Made by a program: the position numbers and the translations under genes
Part shown: positions 1 to 7,525 of the stretch, piece after piece
Layout of the letters: every line of letters starts with the position of its first letter
How positions within the stretch are numbered: position 1 is the first letter of the stretch
Source: JALJPB01 sp963933115
GTDB lineage: Bacteria > Pseudomonadota > Gammaproteobacteria > Enterobacterales > Alteromonadaceae
Length of the DNA stretch: 25,901 bases
Direction: 5' to 3'
Assembly: GCA_963933115.1 (NCBI GenBank)
Contig: CAWVSL010000040.1
Location: 1 to 25,901, forward strand
Notes under the pieces: generated by a model
What the model was told of the DNA's origin: nothing
Databases searched by the model: none
Seen by the model: the letters and a program-made list of their open reading frames with translations, nothing else

Positions 1-1
1 C

Positions 2-46
2 TTTCGTATCTTTGTTGACATGAATCTGCCTAATTTTGAGGACTAA
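2..46 (+). CDS. 3' end of an unidentified gene (partial)
   Basis: The frame is open from the window edge to a TAA at 44-46 and reads FRIFVDMNLPNFED. The mix of hydrophobic and acidic residues looks like a real protein tail, but 14 residues are too few to name a family. It is in a different frame from the DUF4268 remnant downstream. It could be chance. Confidence 0.3.
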   Translation, partial: FRIFVDMNLPNFED

Positions 47-179
47 TTTAGGTCAGCAAAGTGGCATTAGTGAATATTGAAAAAACCTCTCAATCTCATT
101 CGATGTCTAATAATCTCACTAGTGATGTCTATTCACATAATCTCAAGCAATATGACTAGTCACACGTATTCATAAATGT

Positions 180-887
180 GAACATCATGTTAAATATTCT
201 TACGGCCTGAACCTTTTCTCACGAGATAGTCCGATCTACATTTGGATTGTGAAAAGTGTTAGAGATGAACATAAGCAAGCTATTGATTGGCTTAATGAAC
301 ATACCGATCAAAAAATAAATATATTTGCTATTCAAATGGAAGTTTGGCAAATTGGCGACTCATCATGCGCACCAAAATTTAATATTATTGCTCAACCTAA
401 TGATTGGGCGAAAGCGGTAAAAAATTCTACTTCCGCACCGTCAGAATTATCAGCTACTAAGATGCTTCAATTGGAGTTTTGGACAAAGCTTAAAGAGTAC
501 GTTCAATATAATAAATTTCAAATAAAGTTAAGGAAAGCTCGCCCTCAGCATTAGTATGACATTAGCATGGGTTCATCTAATGCTCACATTTGCTTAACTA
601 TTAATAGTCAAACTAATCAGCTAGGCTCCGAAATATATATAGCTAACTCAAAAGATCTTTATGATGGGTTAGAAGCTAAAAAAAATGAAATAGAAAGTGA
701 GCTAAGTGAAAAATTAGAGTGGAAACCATTACCAAAAGGAAAAGCGAGTAGAATCAAGTTATCTAGAAGTGGTGAGTTGAATAATCAAGATAGCTGGGAA
801 GATTATCATCAATGGCTTTGTGAAAAAGTTCAAGAGTTCCAAAATGTCTTTGGAAAAGAAATCAAAAATATCAATAATGTTCTCTAA
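180..887 (+). pseudogene. DUF4268-domain protein remnant, N-terminus missing, in-frame TAG
   Basis: One reading frame runs from about 180 to the TAA at 885-887 and is broken only by a TAG at 552-554. The first half contains YIWIV, DEHKQAIDWLNE, EVWQIGDS, APKF, PNDWAKAV and LQLEFW, ending RPQH. The second half resumes with YDISMGSSNAH and includes LEWKPLP and KASRI. From memory, DUF4268 proteins read RPQHW-Y-D at this junction, so the TAG replaces a conserved Trp (TGG to TAG). Intact relatives are longer, with an N-terminal nuclease-like region of PD-(D/E)XK type. Here a TGA at 153-155 closes the frame and nothing recognisable lies upstream. The GTG at 249 and ATG at 567 are therefore probably internal codons, not real starts. 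This looks like a decayed accessory gene. The family assignment is from recalled motifs. Restriction or defence activity is only a guess from the family. Confidence 0.72.
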
Positions 888-1283
888 GTAAACGGATTTA
901 TTGAGAAATATCAGAAACCAAGTAATAAACAGTGAAAAATTAGTATTAAAAACATAACGCTGGTCACTCACCAAATGAAATAAAAAATATAGTCAATAAT
1001 TGTATATGAAAGTACTTAAAGTCTTTTTAGGTCTTGATGGAGAGCCTAACAGAGAACCTTCAGTCACTAATGATGGCTAGTGACATCAGGGGACGTCACT
1101 CAGGGTAGCAAGGTTCTTTTGAAAAGATGGTGAGTATTACATCAACGATGGATAAAGATATGTACTCAGTAAACAAAGGGGTAGCGACTAATCTCACTTA
1201 TGGCGATATTCTCATTTTAAATGACTATTCACACAAAAGATTGTTATAGTATTGTTACTCTCATTTTACTGTATTTCATCGTT
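888..1283. other. Intergenic stretch between the DUF4268 remnant and elyC
   Basis: No convincing gene lies here. It holds a small hairpin, GTCACTA (1063-1069) and TAGTGAC (1078-1084), with an 8-nt loop. Two short open frames, 24 codons at 1006-1080 and 40 codons at 1127-1249, have no recognisable family. TAATCTCACT (1189-1198) followed by CTATTCACA (1225-1233) repeats two words also found left of the remnant (111-120 and 129-137). No clear promoter for elyC was seen. Confidence 0.5.
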
Positions 1284-2048
1284 ATGGACTTGTTTCTCTT
1301 AAAAAAAATCATCACCGAATTTTTAATGCCGATTAATATTATTCTTTTATTATTACTCTTTGCGTTAATTTTTCATAAACAAAGGCCTAAAACAAGTTTC
1401 AAGTTATCAATGCTAGCTACGTTTATTTTATTGATAGCGACTCTGTCACCTATTGCTGACAAATTCATGGCACCAATAGAAAATAATTTCGAACCTTTTT
1501 CTCGGTCAGCAAAGCCGGTTGATTACATTGTGGTTTTAGGCTGCGGTCATACAACCGATTATGCTTTACCAGCAACAAGTCAGCTTAAAACGTGTTCATT
1601 ACAACGATTAGTAGAAGCAATACGAATATCAAAATTACACCCCGAAGCTCGCTTAATTATGTCCGGGTATTCAGGGGCCGACTCCGTACCTAATGCCGTA
1701 AAAATGAGGCAAGCGGCCATGTTGTTAGGGATTAAAGACAAAAAAATTATTACTGAGAGTTTTCCAAAAGATACTGAAGAAGAAGCGGTACTTATTGCTC
1801 CAAGGGTCATAGGCACTAATGTGGTGTTAATCACCAATGCTAATCATATGGCAATGGCAATTAACTCTTTTCAACGCCAAGGGGTAAACCCTATTGCGGC
1901 ACCAACAGGTTATTGGGTTAAAGATATTGAAGGAGATAAGCCATGGCAATACTATCTGCCAAGTGCTAATAAACTCTCACAAACAACAGCAGTTTGGTAT
2001 GAAACCTTAGGCCGTATCGTTCAATGGTTTAAAAGTTTCTTTAGCTAA
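1284..2048 (+). CDS. elyC: ElyC-like envelope biogenesis protein (DUF218/YdcF family)
   Basis: This 254-residue inner-membrane protein belongs to the SanA/YdcF/ElyC family. In E. coli, ElyC (YcbC) supports peptidoglycan assembly at low temperature. Two N-terminal membrane segments (about residues 13-30 and 41-57) are followed by a DUF218 domain. Family signatures are VDYIVVLGCG near residue 80, PKDTEEEA near 162-168, LITNANH near 182-188 and a C-terminal YETLGRI near 239-245 followed by QWF. All match what I recall of E. coli ElyC, as does the length of about 259. I place the start at ATG 1284 (MDLFLLKKI) because it aligns with the E. coli N-terminus (MLFTLKK). An upstream in-frame ATG at 1221 would add 21 residues, and neither has a good ribosome binding site. 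It is convergent with the ybgI homologue and separated from it by a strong hairpin. Confidence 0.85.
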   Translation: MDLFLLKKIITEFLMPINIILLLLLFALIFHKQRPKTSFKLSMLATFILLIATLSPIADKFMAPIENNFEPFSRSAKPVDYIVVLGCGHTTDYALPATSQLKTCSLQRLVEAIRISKLHPEARLIMSGYSGADSVPNAVKMRQAAMLLGIKDKKIITESFPKDTEEEAVLIAPRVIGTNVVLITNANHMAMAINSFQRQGVNPIAAPTGYWVKDIEGDKPWQYYLPSANKLSQTTAVWYETLGRIVQWFKSFFS

Positions 2049-2061
2049 TGCCGGGCCGTCG

Positions 2062-2096
2062 CAGGGATAATATTGCAGTCATGAATATTATCCCTG
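2062..2096. terminator. Perfect 13-bp inverted repeat between convergent genes
   Basis: CAGGGATAATATT (2062-2074) and AATATTATCCCTG (2084-2096) are exact reverse complements around a 9-nt loop. The hairpin sits between the stops of elyC and the ybgI homologue. It lacks a T-run on either strand, so it is not a classical intrinsic terminator. It could block 3' exonucleases or terminate transcription in another way. Confidence 0.55.
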
Positions 2097-2105
2097 ATGT
2101 AACGA

Positions 2106-2864
2106 TTAAACTGGGTTATCAATATCAATAAACTCAACATCAATGCCCTGCACTTTAGCTAAGTACTCACCTACCGCTTTTACGCCATATCGCTCAGTCG
2201 CATGATGACCCGCAGCAAAAAAATGAATATCCATTTCCTTAGCTACATGTGTGGTTTGCTCTGAAGCTTCACCACTGATAAAAGCATCAAAACCTTGTTC
2301 AGCAGCGAGTTCAATATAACTTTGCCCGCCACCCGTGCACCAGGCAATTCGTTTTATTTTTTTGTTTGATGGCGGCGCTATGTGTAAACATTTCCTCAAC
2401 AGTTTCTCATTAATTCTTAACGCTAAGGCATCACCTGAAATCGCTTGTTCAACCTCCCCATGGATAGCGACGCTTAAAGGATTACCCATTTCTAACGGGC
2501 CTTTAACTTTTATAGACAATAAATTAGCCAGTTGGACATTGTTACCTAGCTCAGGGTGAATATCTAACGGTAAATGATAGGCAAATAGATTAATATCATT
2601 ATCGATAAGCGCTTTTATTCGCTGATATTTCATACCCCGAATAACATCAGACTCATTTTTCCAGAAAAAACCGTGGTGAACTAAAATTGCATCCGCTTTT
2701 TTTGCTATCGCTTGTTCAATGAGCGCTTGGGTCGCAGTAACACCGGTTATCACTTTATTGATATGACTATTGCCTTGAATTTGTAAACCATTTGGGCAAA
2801 AGTCTTTAATTATTTCTGGTTTTAATAAGGTATTTAGTAAATTTTCTAATTCATTTCTCAGCAT
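2106..2864 (-). CDS. ybgI: Nif3-like dinuclear metal centre protein (YbgI family)
   Basis: This is a 252-residue member of the Nif3/YbgI family, which forms hexameric rings with a two-metal site. E. coli YbgI has 247 residues. It is often labelled GTP cyclohydrolase I type 2, but the true reaction is uncertain. Metal-site residues are visible: VHHGFFW with H63 and H64, YHLPLD with H97 and D101, and FFAAGHHATERYG with H220 and E224. The N-terminal DFCPNGLQIQG is characteristic. The gene appears to be its own unit, convergent with elyC. The start at 2864 (MLRNELENLL) gives the usual family length. The yafS homologue ends just beyond its upstream side, with both genes read in the same direction across a 35-nt gap, so cotranscription with yafS is likely. 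Confidence 0.93.
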   Translation of the reverse strand: MLRNELENLLNTLLKPEIIKDFCPNGLQIQGNSHINKVITGVTATQALIEQAIAKKADAILVHHGFFWKNESDVIRGMKYQRIKALIDNDINLFAYHLPLDIHPELGNNVQLANLLSIKVKGPLEMGNPLSVAIHGEVEQAISGDALALRINEKLLRKCLHIAPPSNKKIKRIAWCTGGGQSYIELAAEQGFDAFISGEASEQTTHVAKEMDIHFFAAGHHATERYGVKAVGEYLAKVQGIDVEFIDIDNPV

Positions 2865-2899
2865 AATATTTTGTCACTTACTTGGATCGTTAATTGATA

Positions 2900-3658
2900 C
2901 TATTTATTAAGGTGTGGTGTGTTCATTGTAGACACTTTTACTGGCTGAAACTTAGGCCTAAGTTGCCATTTAGGTTTTATCGGTGTTAACGGCAACACTC
3001 TTTTTTTAGCGACAATAGTGTAAACCGAACCAAGATTTGATAAAAAACTATCCGCGAAGTCACGCCAATGGCTGGCAATGTAACCTTGGCTTACATGACC
3101 GGCTAACGTAGTGTGCAGACAACGTTGATCTTCTAATATTTCAAAGCCCATTAAATGTAGCCAATCTTTTACTCTCATCGGTGAGAAAAAACGAGCATTC
3201 CAGGGTAATTGTTTATTCCGATAAGGGATCAAACAATTTAAGCCCGCTAAACTAAATGGATTAAACCCAGTGATAACTAAATAACCATTAGGAATTAATA
3301 CTCTATTCGCTTCACGAACCACGTGGTGGGGATCTAAAGAAAATTCTAAACAATGACTTAATAAGCAAACGTCAACACTTTGCTCTAACAAGGGTAGATC
3401 ATCAACATCTGAGATGACTTGATCCTGGCTTATTTTATTATCGCCCGTAGGAGAAACTGTTATTTGATGTTTAATTGTCGAGTTAGCTGTATTAATATAA
3501 CCACTTAATGCACCAATTTTTAATAAATGATAACCAAAAAATTTGGGCCACCAAGGTTTAAGCTTTTGGTTAATTTCAGCTAAAATCAACTCACCATTAG
3601 GCAGTGATTGCCAAGATTTGGGATAATGGGGTTGTCTAAACGCTAATGCTGGTTTCAT
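2900..3658 (-). CDS. yafS: YafS-like class I SAM-dependent methyltransferase
   Basis: This 252-residue protein resembles E. coli YafS, a Methyltransf_11-type methyltransferase of unknown substrate. The N-terminus (MKPALAF, then KLKPWW and GYHLLKIG near residues 33-49) matches the YafS pattern as I remember it. The core runs from about residue 80 to 140: SDVDDLPL, then SVDVCLLSHCLEF, then EANRVLIPNGYLVITGFNP. A canonical GxGxG SAM motif is not obvious, which also seems true of YafS. It is divergent from gloB, the same arrangement as yafS-gloB in E. coli, and that supports the call. A strong promoter for it lies at 3694-3722. Confidence 0.85.
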   Translation of the reverse strand: MKPALAFRQPHYPKSWQSLPNGELILAEINQKLKPWWPKFFGYHLLKIGALSGYINTANSTIKHQITVSPTGDNKISQDQVISDVDDLPLLEQSVDVCLLSHCLEFSLDPHHVVREANRVLIPNGYLVITGFNPFSLAGLNCLIPYRNKQLPWNARFFSPMRVKDWLHLMGFEILEDQRCLHTTLAGHVSQGYIASHWRDFADSFLSNLGSVYTIVAKKRVLPLTPIKPKWQLRPKFQPVKVSTMNTPHLNK

Positions 3659-3681
3659 TAACAGCCTACTATATTAAAAAT

Positions 3682-3711
3682 TTGGTTAAATTCATTATAA
3701 TTGACTATAAC
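3682..3711 (+). promoter_or_regulatory. Possible sigma70-type promoter for gloB
   Basis: TTGGTT (3682-3687), an 18-nt spacer and TATAAC (3706-3711) lie about 40 nt before the gloB start. The elements interleave with the opposing yafS promoter. The match is weaker than that of the yafS promoter. Confidence 0.4.
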
Positions 3712-3722
3712 ACTATAGCCAA
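3694..3722 (-). promoter_or_regulatory. Sigma70-type promoter for yafS
   Basis: On the minus strand, TTGGCT (3722-3717), a 17-nt spacer and a consensus TATAAT (3699-3694) lie about 36 nt from the yafS start codon. It overlaps the gloB promoter, so the two transcription starts probably compete or are controlled together. Confidence 0.6.
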
Positions 3723-3751
3723 ACACCTTGGACTAAACAGCTTAAAATATT

Positions 3752-4549
3752 ATGATAATGACAACTTCAACCGTAACCCCTATAAAGGCGTTTTCTGACA
3801 ATTACATCTGGTCTATTGGCACAACAACAAAGAGTAATATTGCGTTAGTTGATCCCGGTGATGCTCAGGTTTGTATTGACTATATTAATAAAAATCAACT
3901 GATACTCAGTGCTATTCTAATTACTCATCATCATGCGGATCATACTGGCGGTATTAACGTGTTGGTTGATTTTTGTAAAGAAAAGTCTTGGCCCCTAACC
4001 ATTTATGGCCCCGCAAATGAACATATACCCCAACGAGATATTGCTTTAGTTGAAGATGATGTCATTGAACTAAAAGAAATTGATATAAAATTAACCATTA
4101 TTGATCTTCCAGGTCACACAGCAGGACATATTGCTTATGTTAATGAGCATTCTCTATTTTGTGGTGACACTTTGTTTTCGGGTGGCTGTGGTCGGTTATT
4201 TGAAGGCACTGCCCAGCAAATGTACCAATCACTAAATAAACTCAGTGGTTTATCAGAGAACGTTCAAGTGTTTTGCGCCCATGAATATACAGCGGCTAAT
4301 TTAGCCTTTGCTTTAACCGTAGACCCAGAGAATATTGATTTAATCAATTATTTCAATCAAGTGAGTCATCTTCGAGCACAAAACAAAGCCACCATACCAA
4401 GCTCTATCGGTTTAGAGAAAAGTATTAATCCTTTTTTACGATGCCAATTAGCGCCATTACAACAAAGTGCAGAAGATTATACCAATAGCAAAGTAGCGTT
4501 AGGTGTCGACACCTTTACTGTTATTAGAGACTGGAAAAATAACTTTTAA
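3752..4549 (+). CDS. gloB: Hydroxyacylglutathione hydrolase (glyoxalase II)
   Basis: GloB hydrolyses S-D-lactoylglutathione to D-lactate and glutathione, the second step of methylglyoxal detoxification in the cytoplasm. The 265-residue protein has the metallo-beta-lactamase fold. Metal ligands visible are THHHADHTGG (H59, H61, D63, H64), GHTAGH (H122), CGDT (D139) and CAHEYT (H177). The C-terminal NPFLR near 226-230 fits the glutathione-binding end of the family. E. coli GloB has 251 residues. Two candidate ATGs lie six bases apart (3752 and 3758), and neither has a clear ribosome binding site, so the start is uncertain by two codons. It is divergent from yafS, as in E. coli. Confidence 0.96.
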   Translation: MIMTTSTVTPIKAFSDNYIWSIGTTTKSNIALVDPGDAQVCIDYINKNQLILSAILITHHHADHTGGINVLVDFCKEKSWPLTIYGPANEHIPQRDIALVEDDVIELKEIDIKLTIIDLPGHTAGHIAYVNEHSLFCGDTLFSGGCGRLFEGTAQQMYQSLNKLSGLSENVQVFCAHEYTAANLAFALTVDPENIDLINYFNQVSHLRAQNKATIPSSIGLEKSINPFLRCQLAPLQQSAEDYTNSKVALGVDTFTVIRDWKNNF

Positions 4550-4563
4550 CTGAACAGACTCTC

Positions 4564-4606
4564 CTTATTTGCACCGCCTATGACTTGTAAAAATGGTGCA
4601 AATAAG
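4564..4606. repeat. Perfect 12-bp inverted repeat between gloB and mltD
   Basis: CTTATTTGCACC (4564-4575) and GGTGCAAATAAG (4595-4606) are exact reverse complements around a 19-nt loop, 15 bases after the gloB stop. There is no T-run behind it. It may mark the gloB mRNA 3' end or act in the mltD leader. Because it covers the most upstream possible mltD ATG (4593), it argues for the later start at 4653. Confidence 0.6.
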
Positions 4607-4652
4607 TAAAATGAGGGCAATTCTAAGAACAAGTCCTCAAGAGTCACTTTGC

Positions 4653-6290
4653 ATGCAGTATTTACCTTTTTCAATCTCTATTTTTTCTATTACCCTCGCA
4701 TTATTTTTTTCAGGCTGTCAAAGTACACAACCTCATCAAGGCACCCTAATACCAACTAACACCCCACTGGTTGATATGGCAACGCCTGCTGAAATTAATC
4801 TCGCATTATTAGCTGACGAAACTGCCGATGTTATTCACCCAGTTGCTGACATTGAGATTATGCTCAGCGATGACATCCATGTACATGATAATCTTTGGCA
4901 TGAAATCCGGTCTAAACTTACCTTTGAGATCCCTGAAAGGGCACGTTTAATTTCACAACGTAATTGGTATGCCAAGCATGAAAATTACCTTGACCGAGTT
5001 GCCAAACGTGCTGAACCTTTTCTTTATTATATTGTGCAAGAGTTAGAAAAAAACGATATGCCTGTTGAATTAGCCTTATTGCCTATTGTTGAAAGTGCTT
5101 TTGATCCCTTTGCCTACTCTCATGGCAGAGCATCGGGTATGTGGCAGTTTGTGCCAAATACCGGCAAACGCTTTGGTATGAAGCAAAATTGGTGGTATGA
5201 CGGCAGACGTGATGTTGTAGCATCAACTGAAGGGGCTATTGCTTATTTAAAGTATTTGAATCGATACTTTGATGGTGATTGGTTATTAGCACTTGCTGCC
5301 TACAACTCAGGTGAAGGCCGAGTTCGCCGTGCGATGAAAAGTAATGCCAGGAAAAATAAACCTACCGACTTTTGGTCATTAGACTTACCCAAAGAGACTC
5401 GTGCTTACGTCCCTAAGCTTCTTGCCCTAGCTGATATTATTAAACGGCCTGAAGATTTTAATATCAAACTTTATGAAATTGAAAACAAAGCAGTAATCGG
5501 TCAGGTTGATATCGGTTCACAGCTCGACTTAGCAAAAGCAGCCAAATTAGCCGAGTTATCATTACCTGAATTACAGCGACTTAACCCAGGATTCAACCGA
5601 TGGTCTACCGACCCTGATGGTCCTCATCGCTTACTCATCCCCAATAGAAAAAAAGCAGCTTTTATTAAAGGATTAAGTGAATTAAGTACCGATGATAGAT
5701 TAGCTTGGCAACGTTACAAAATTAAACCCGGTGATAGTTTAGGAAAAATAGCCCAAAAATTTAACACCTCAGTTGCTTTAATAAAACAAGTCAACAATGT
5801 CAATGGCAGTCAAATTCGTACGGGTAAGTATCTACTAATACCTGTTGCTGCAAAGTCTCTTGATAGCTATATTTTATCAAAAAACCAACGCCTTGCTAAA
5901 AAGCAAAGTAGTAAGCGTTCTGGGGTAAAAACTACTCATATCGTTCAATCAGGCGACACCCTGTGGGATTTAAGTCAGTATTATAAAGTAAGTACTAGAA
6001 GCATTGCTAAGTGGAATGGTATGGCGCCAAAGGACTATATAAAACCAGGACAAGCATTAGTTATTTGGCAAAAAGCGGTGCAGGTAAAATCAACGGGGGT
6101 AAGTATTGAAAACGCTATTATGAGAAATATTACTTATAAAGTGCGCAGTGGTGACTCTCTTGCTCGTATCGCTGATAAGTTTAACATTACCATCAAAGAT
6201 ATTGAACGCTGGAACAGTATCAGCCGAAATAAATATTTACAGCCAGGACAATTTTTAAAATTGTCAGTTGATGTCACTAATAATATTTAA
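4653..6290 (+). CDS. mltD: Membrane-bound lytic murein transglycosylase D with three LysM domains
   Basis: MltD cleaves the MurNAc-GlcNAc bond in peptidoglycan, leaving 1,6-anhydro ends. It acts in the periplasm, anchored to the outer membrane by lipid. The start at 4653 gives 545 residues with a signal peptide and the lipobox FFSGC (Cys22). An in-frame ATG at 4593 would add 20 residues before the signal peptide and would lie in a hairpin. The family-1 SLT domain spans about residues 136-245, with catalytic Glu147 in IVESAFDP, then SGMWQF and ALAAYNSGEGRV. Three LysM peptidoglycan-binding repeats follow, at about 354-407, 428-472 and 494-538, each with a GD(S/T)L core. E. coli MltD is shorter (about 450 residues) and has two LysM repeats, so this copy has one extra. 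A terminator lies just after the gene. Confidence 0.95.
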   Translation: MQYLPFSISIFSITLALFFSGCQSTQPHQGTLIPTNTPLVDMATPAEINLALLADETADVIHPVADIEIMLSDDIHVHDNLWHEIRSKLTFEIPERARLISQRNWYAKHENYLDRVAKRAEPFLYYIVQELEKNDMPVELALLPIVESAFDPFAYSHGRASGMWQFVPNTGKRFGMKQNWWYDGRRDVVASTEGAIAYLKYLNRYFDGDWLLALAAYNSGEGRVRRAMKSNARKNKPTDFWSLDLPKETRAYVPKLLALADIIKRPEDFNIKLYEIENKAVIGQVDIGSQLDLAKAAKLAELSLPELQRLNPGFNRWSTDPDGPHRLLIPNRKKAAFIKGLSELSTDDRLAWQRYKIKPGDSLGKIAQKFNTSVALIKQVNNVNGSQIRTGKYLLIPVAAKSLDSYILSKNQRLAKKQSSKRSGVKTTHIVQSGDTLWDLSQYYKVSTRSIAKWNGMAPKDYIKPGQALVIWQKAVQVKSTGVSIENAIMRNITYKVRSGDSLARIADKFNITIKDIERWNSISRNKYLQPGQFLKLSVDVTNNI

Positions 6291-6308
6291 TTTCTATTTT
6301 ACTTTCAA

Positions 6309-6339
6309 AAGGCTGACAAAATAGAGCTCAGCTTTTTAT
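6309..6339 (+). terminator. Intrinsic terminator of mltD, overlapping the end of the RDD gene
   Basis: AAGGCTGA (6309-6316) pairs with TCAGCTTT (6328-6335), with one G-U pair and an 11-nt loop, and the run of T continues to 6337. The right arm includes the stop codon of the convergent RDD gene (6328-6330). A competing hairpin, TCTATTTT (6293-6300) with AAAATAGA (6318-6325), overlaps the left arm and loop. Confidence 0.6.
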
Positions 6340-7500
6340 CTTTCGTTTTCTGTCATCAATAACAACAGTTGCAGATATTTGATCCTGAATGGCTTGTCGA
6401 TTAGCATTCCAAAAAACTTGTATAAACCCGAGCAGGCCTGTTGCCAAACCAGCACCGTAACCACCATAACGTCCGAAACTGTCCCACATTGATAATGGCG
6501 TACCATCTAGCTGAAATACTCTAATCCCTAAGGCCTTTTTACCCGGTGTTTGACCATGCCATACAGCTGTGAATACCGTAAAATAAAAAGCGGCCCAACC
6601 AAAACCTAAACCAAGGTCTTCAATAATACCTTTTAACCATTCCATAATTGAATAAACCGGTGGTTTTTCTTCTGTCGGTGCTAACGCTTTGACCGACTCG
6701 TTCACCAGACTTTTCCTTAAATTATGATCACCTTGCTCTTCAGGATTGGCCGCATTTACGTTACCAATTAGACCTTCGTCCATTACTGTTTGTCTAGATG
6801 CCTTTAGATACACCTTAGTTAGATGACCTGTTAGCTGATTTTTTTTTATTTTTTCAAGATCTGTAGCTTCAACTATTTCTTCAATACCCGCATTAATCAC
6901 TTTTTCTTTTAAGTTGAAGGATGAAAAGGGTTTAACCAAAGGTGATAGTTCTTTTTTCCAACAAGCCAATTCCGCACATGCACTATCATTAACTGTTAAT
7001 AATAGTGCGCCACTTAATGCAGAAAAGGTGATGGCTTCACTGGTTGAGAGTTCTGACATTATTATATCTTTGGTGCCATTAGGTAATGCGGCTGGTTCGA
7101 CAAAAGACGGACTAAATATCCTAGGTAATAATTGAAGTAACATGATAAAAACAATAAAGACGGCAAATGCTCTTAGTGCTTTCCTACGTTTTTTAGCTTT
7201 ATTTTTTCCTGGTTTTAACGCCTGTTTTTTACTGCCTAAACGATATAAAGTCATGGCGATAACTAGAGCTAATATTTCACCCGGTGTCTCACTTAGCAAA
7301 GCAATAAAGAACAGATCAATAGCAATAGCTAATGCTCTTTTAGTAGGCGAGGCTAAAGGAATGCCAAATAAAGATTTATCAATTTCAAAAGCAAAAGGGG
7401 TCAGAATTTTCCGTGTTTCTTCTTGAGATAAGGTGTCCATACTTAACGACTCATTGCTAGCTTCATCGATAATAGGTAATCCGTTGTTTGTCGACACCAT
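6328..7500 (-). CDS. RDD-family membrane protein with a large central insertion
   Basis: RDD proteins are small multi-pass membrane proteins of mostly unknown role. This one is unusually long at 390 residues. The first RDD half is at about 47-90 (SPTKRALAIAIDLF with R55 and D62, then a second hydrophobic helix). A basic stretch (KKRRK, 103-107) precedes a third membrane helix (about 110-127). A mostly polar region of about 170 residues follows, with two cysteines (C175, C180). The second RDD half is at about 297-380: a helix, then GQTPGKKALGIRVF (316-329), a Gly-rich helix at 345-365 and QDQISATVVI. By the positive-inside rule the central region probably faces the periplasm. It is the last gene of the moxR-VWA operon, 25 nt after the VWA stop, with an AAAGGA ribosome site. 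Function is unknown. A membrane partner or client of the ATPase-VWA pair is my inference. Confidence 0.82.
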   Translation of the reverse strand: MVSTNNGLPIIDEASNESLSMDTLSQEETRKILTPFAFEIDKSLFGIPLASPTKRALAIAIDLFFIALLSETPGEILALVIAMTLYRLGSKKQALKPGKNKAKKRRKALRAFAVFIVFIMLLQLLPRIFSPSFVEPAALPNGTKDIIMSELSTSEAITFSALSGALLLTVNDSACAELACWKKELSPLVKPFSSFNLKEKVINAGIEEIVEATDLEKIKKNQLTGHLTKVYLKASRQTVMDEGLIGNVNAANPEEQGDHNLRKSLVNESVKALAPTEEKPPVYSIMEWLKGIIEDLGLGFGWAAFYFTVFTAVWHGQTPGKKALGIRVFQLDGTPLSMWDSFGRYGGYGAGLATGLLGFIQVFWNANRQAIQDQISATVVIDDRKRKIKS

Positions 7501-7525
7501 TTGATAAATCCTTTATTTATTGCAT

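Noticed and set aside
759..974. Minus-strand 71-codon frame
   Set aside because: It overlaps the conserved DUF4268 coding sequence on the other strand, so it is a shadow of AT-rich code.
1006..1080. 24-codon frame starting MKVLKVFLGLDGEP
   Set aside because: It is too short, lacks a clear ribosome site, and its end falls in a small hairpin. No similarity is known to me.
1..1220. Active defence island or transposon
   Set aside because: No transposase, integrase, terminal inverted repeats or intact defence gene is visible. Only a decayed gene remains.
1127..1249. 40-codon open frame (MVSITSTMDKDMYS...) in the gap before elyC
   Set aside because: It has no recognisable family and no ribosome site, and it overlaps the possible upstream elyC start. 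It is probably chance.
4593..4652. Upstream start of MltD
   Set aside because: It lies inside an inverted repeat and would put 20 residues before a good lipoprotein signal peptide.
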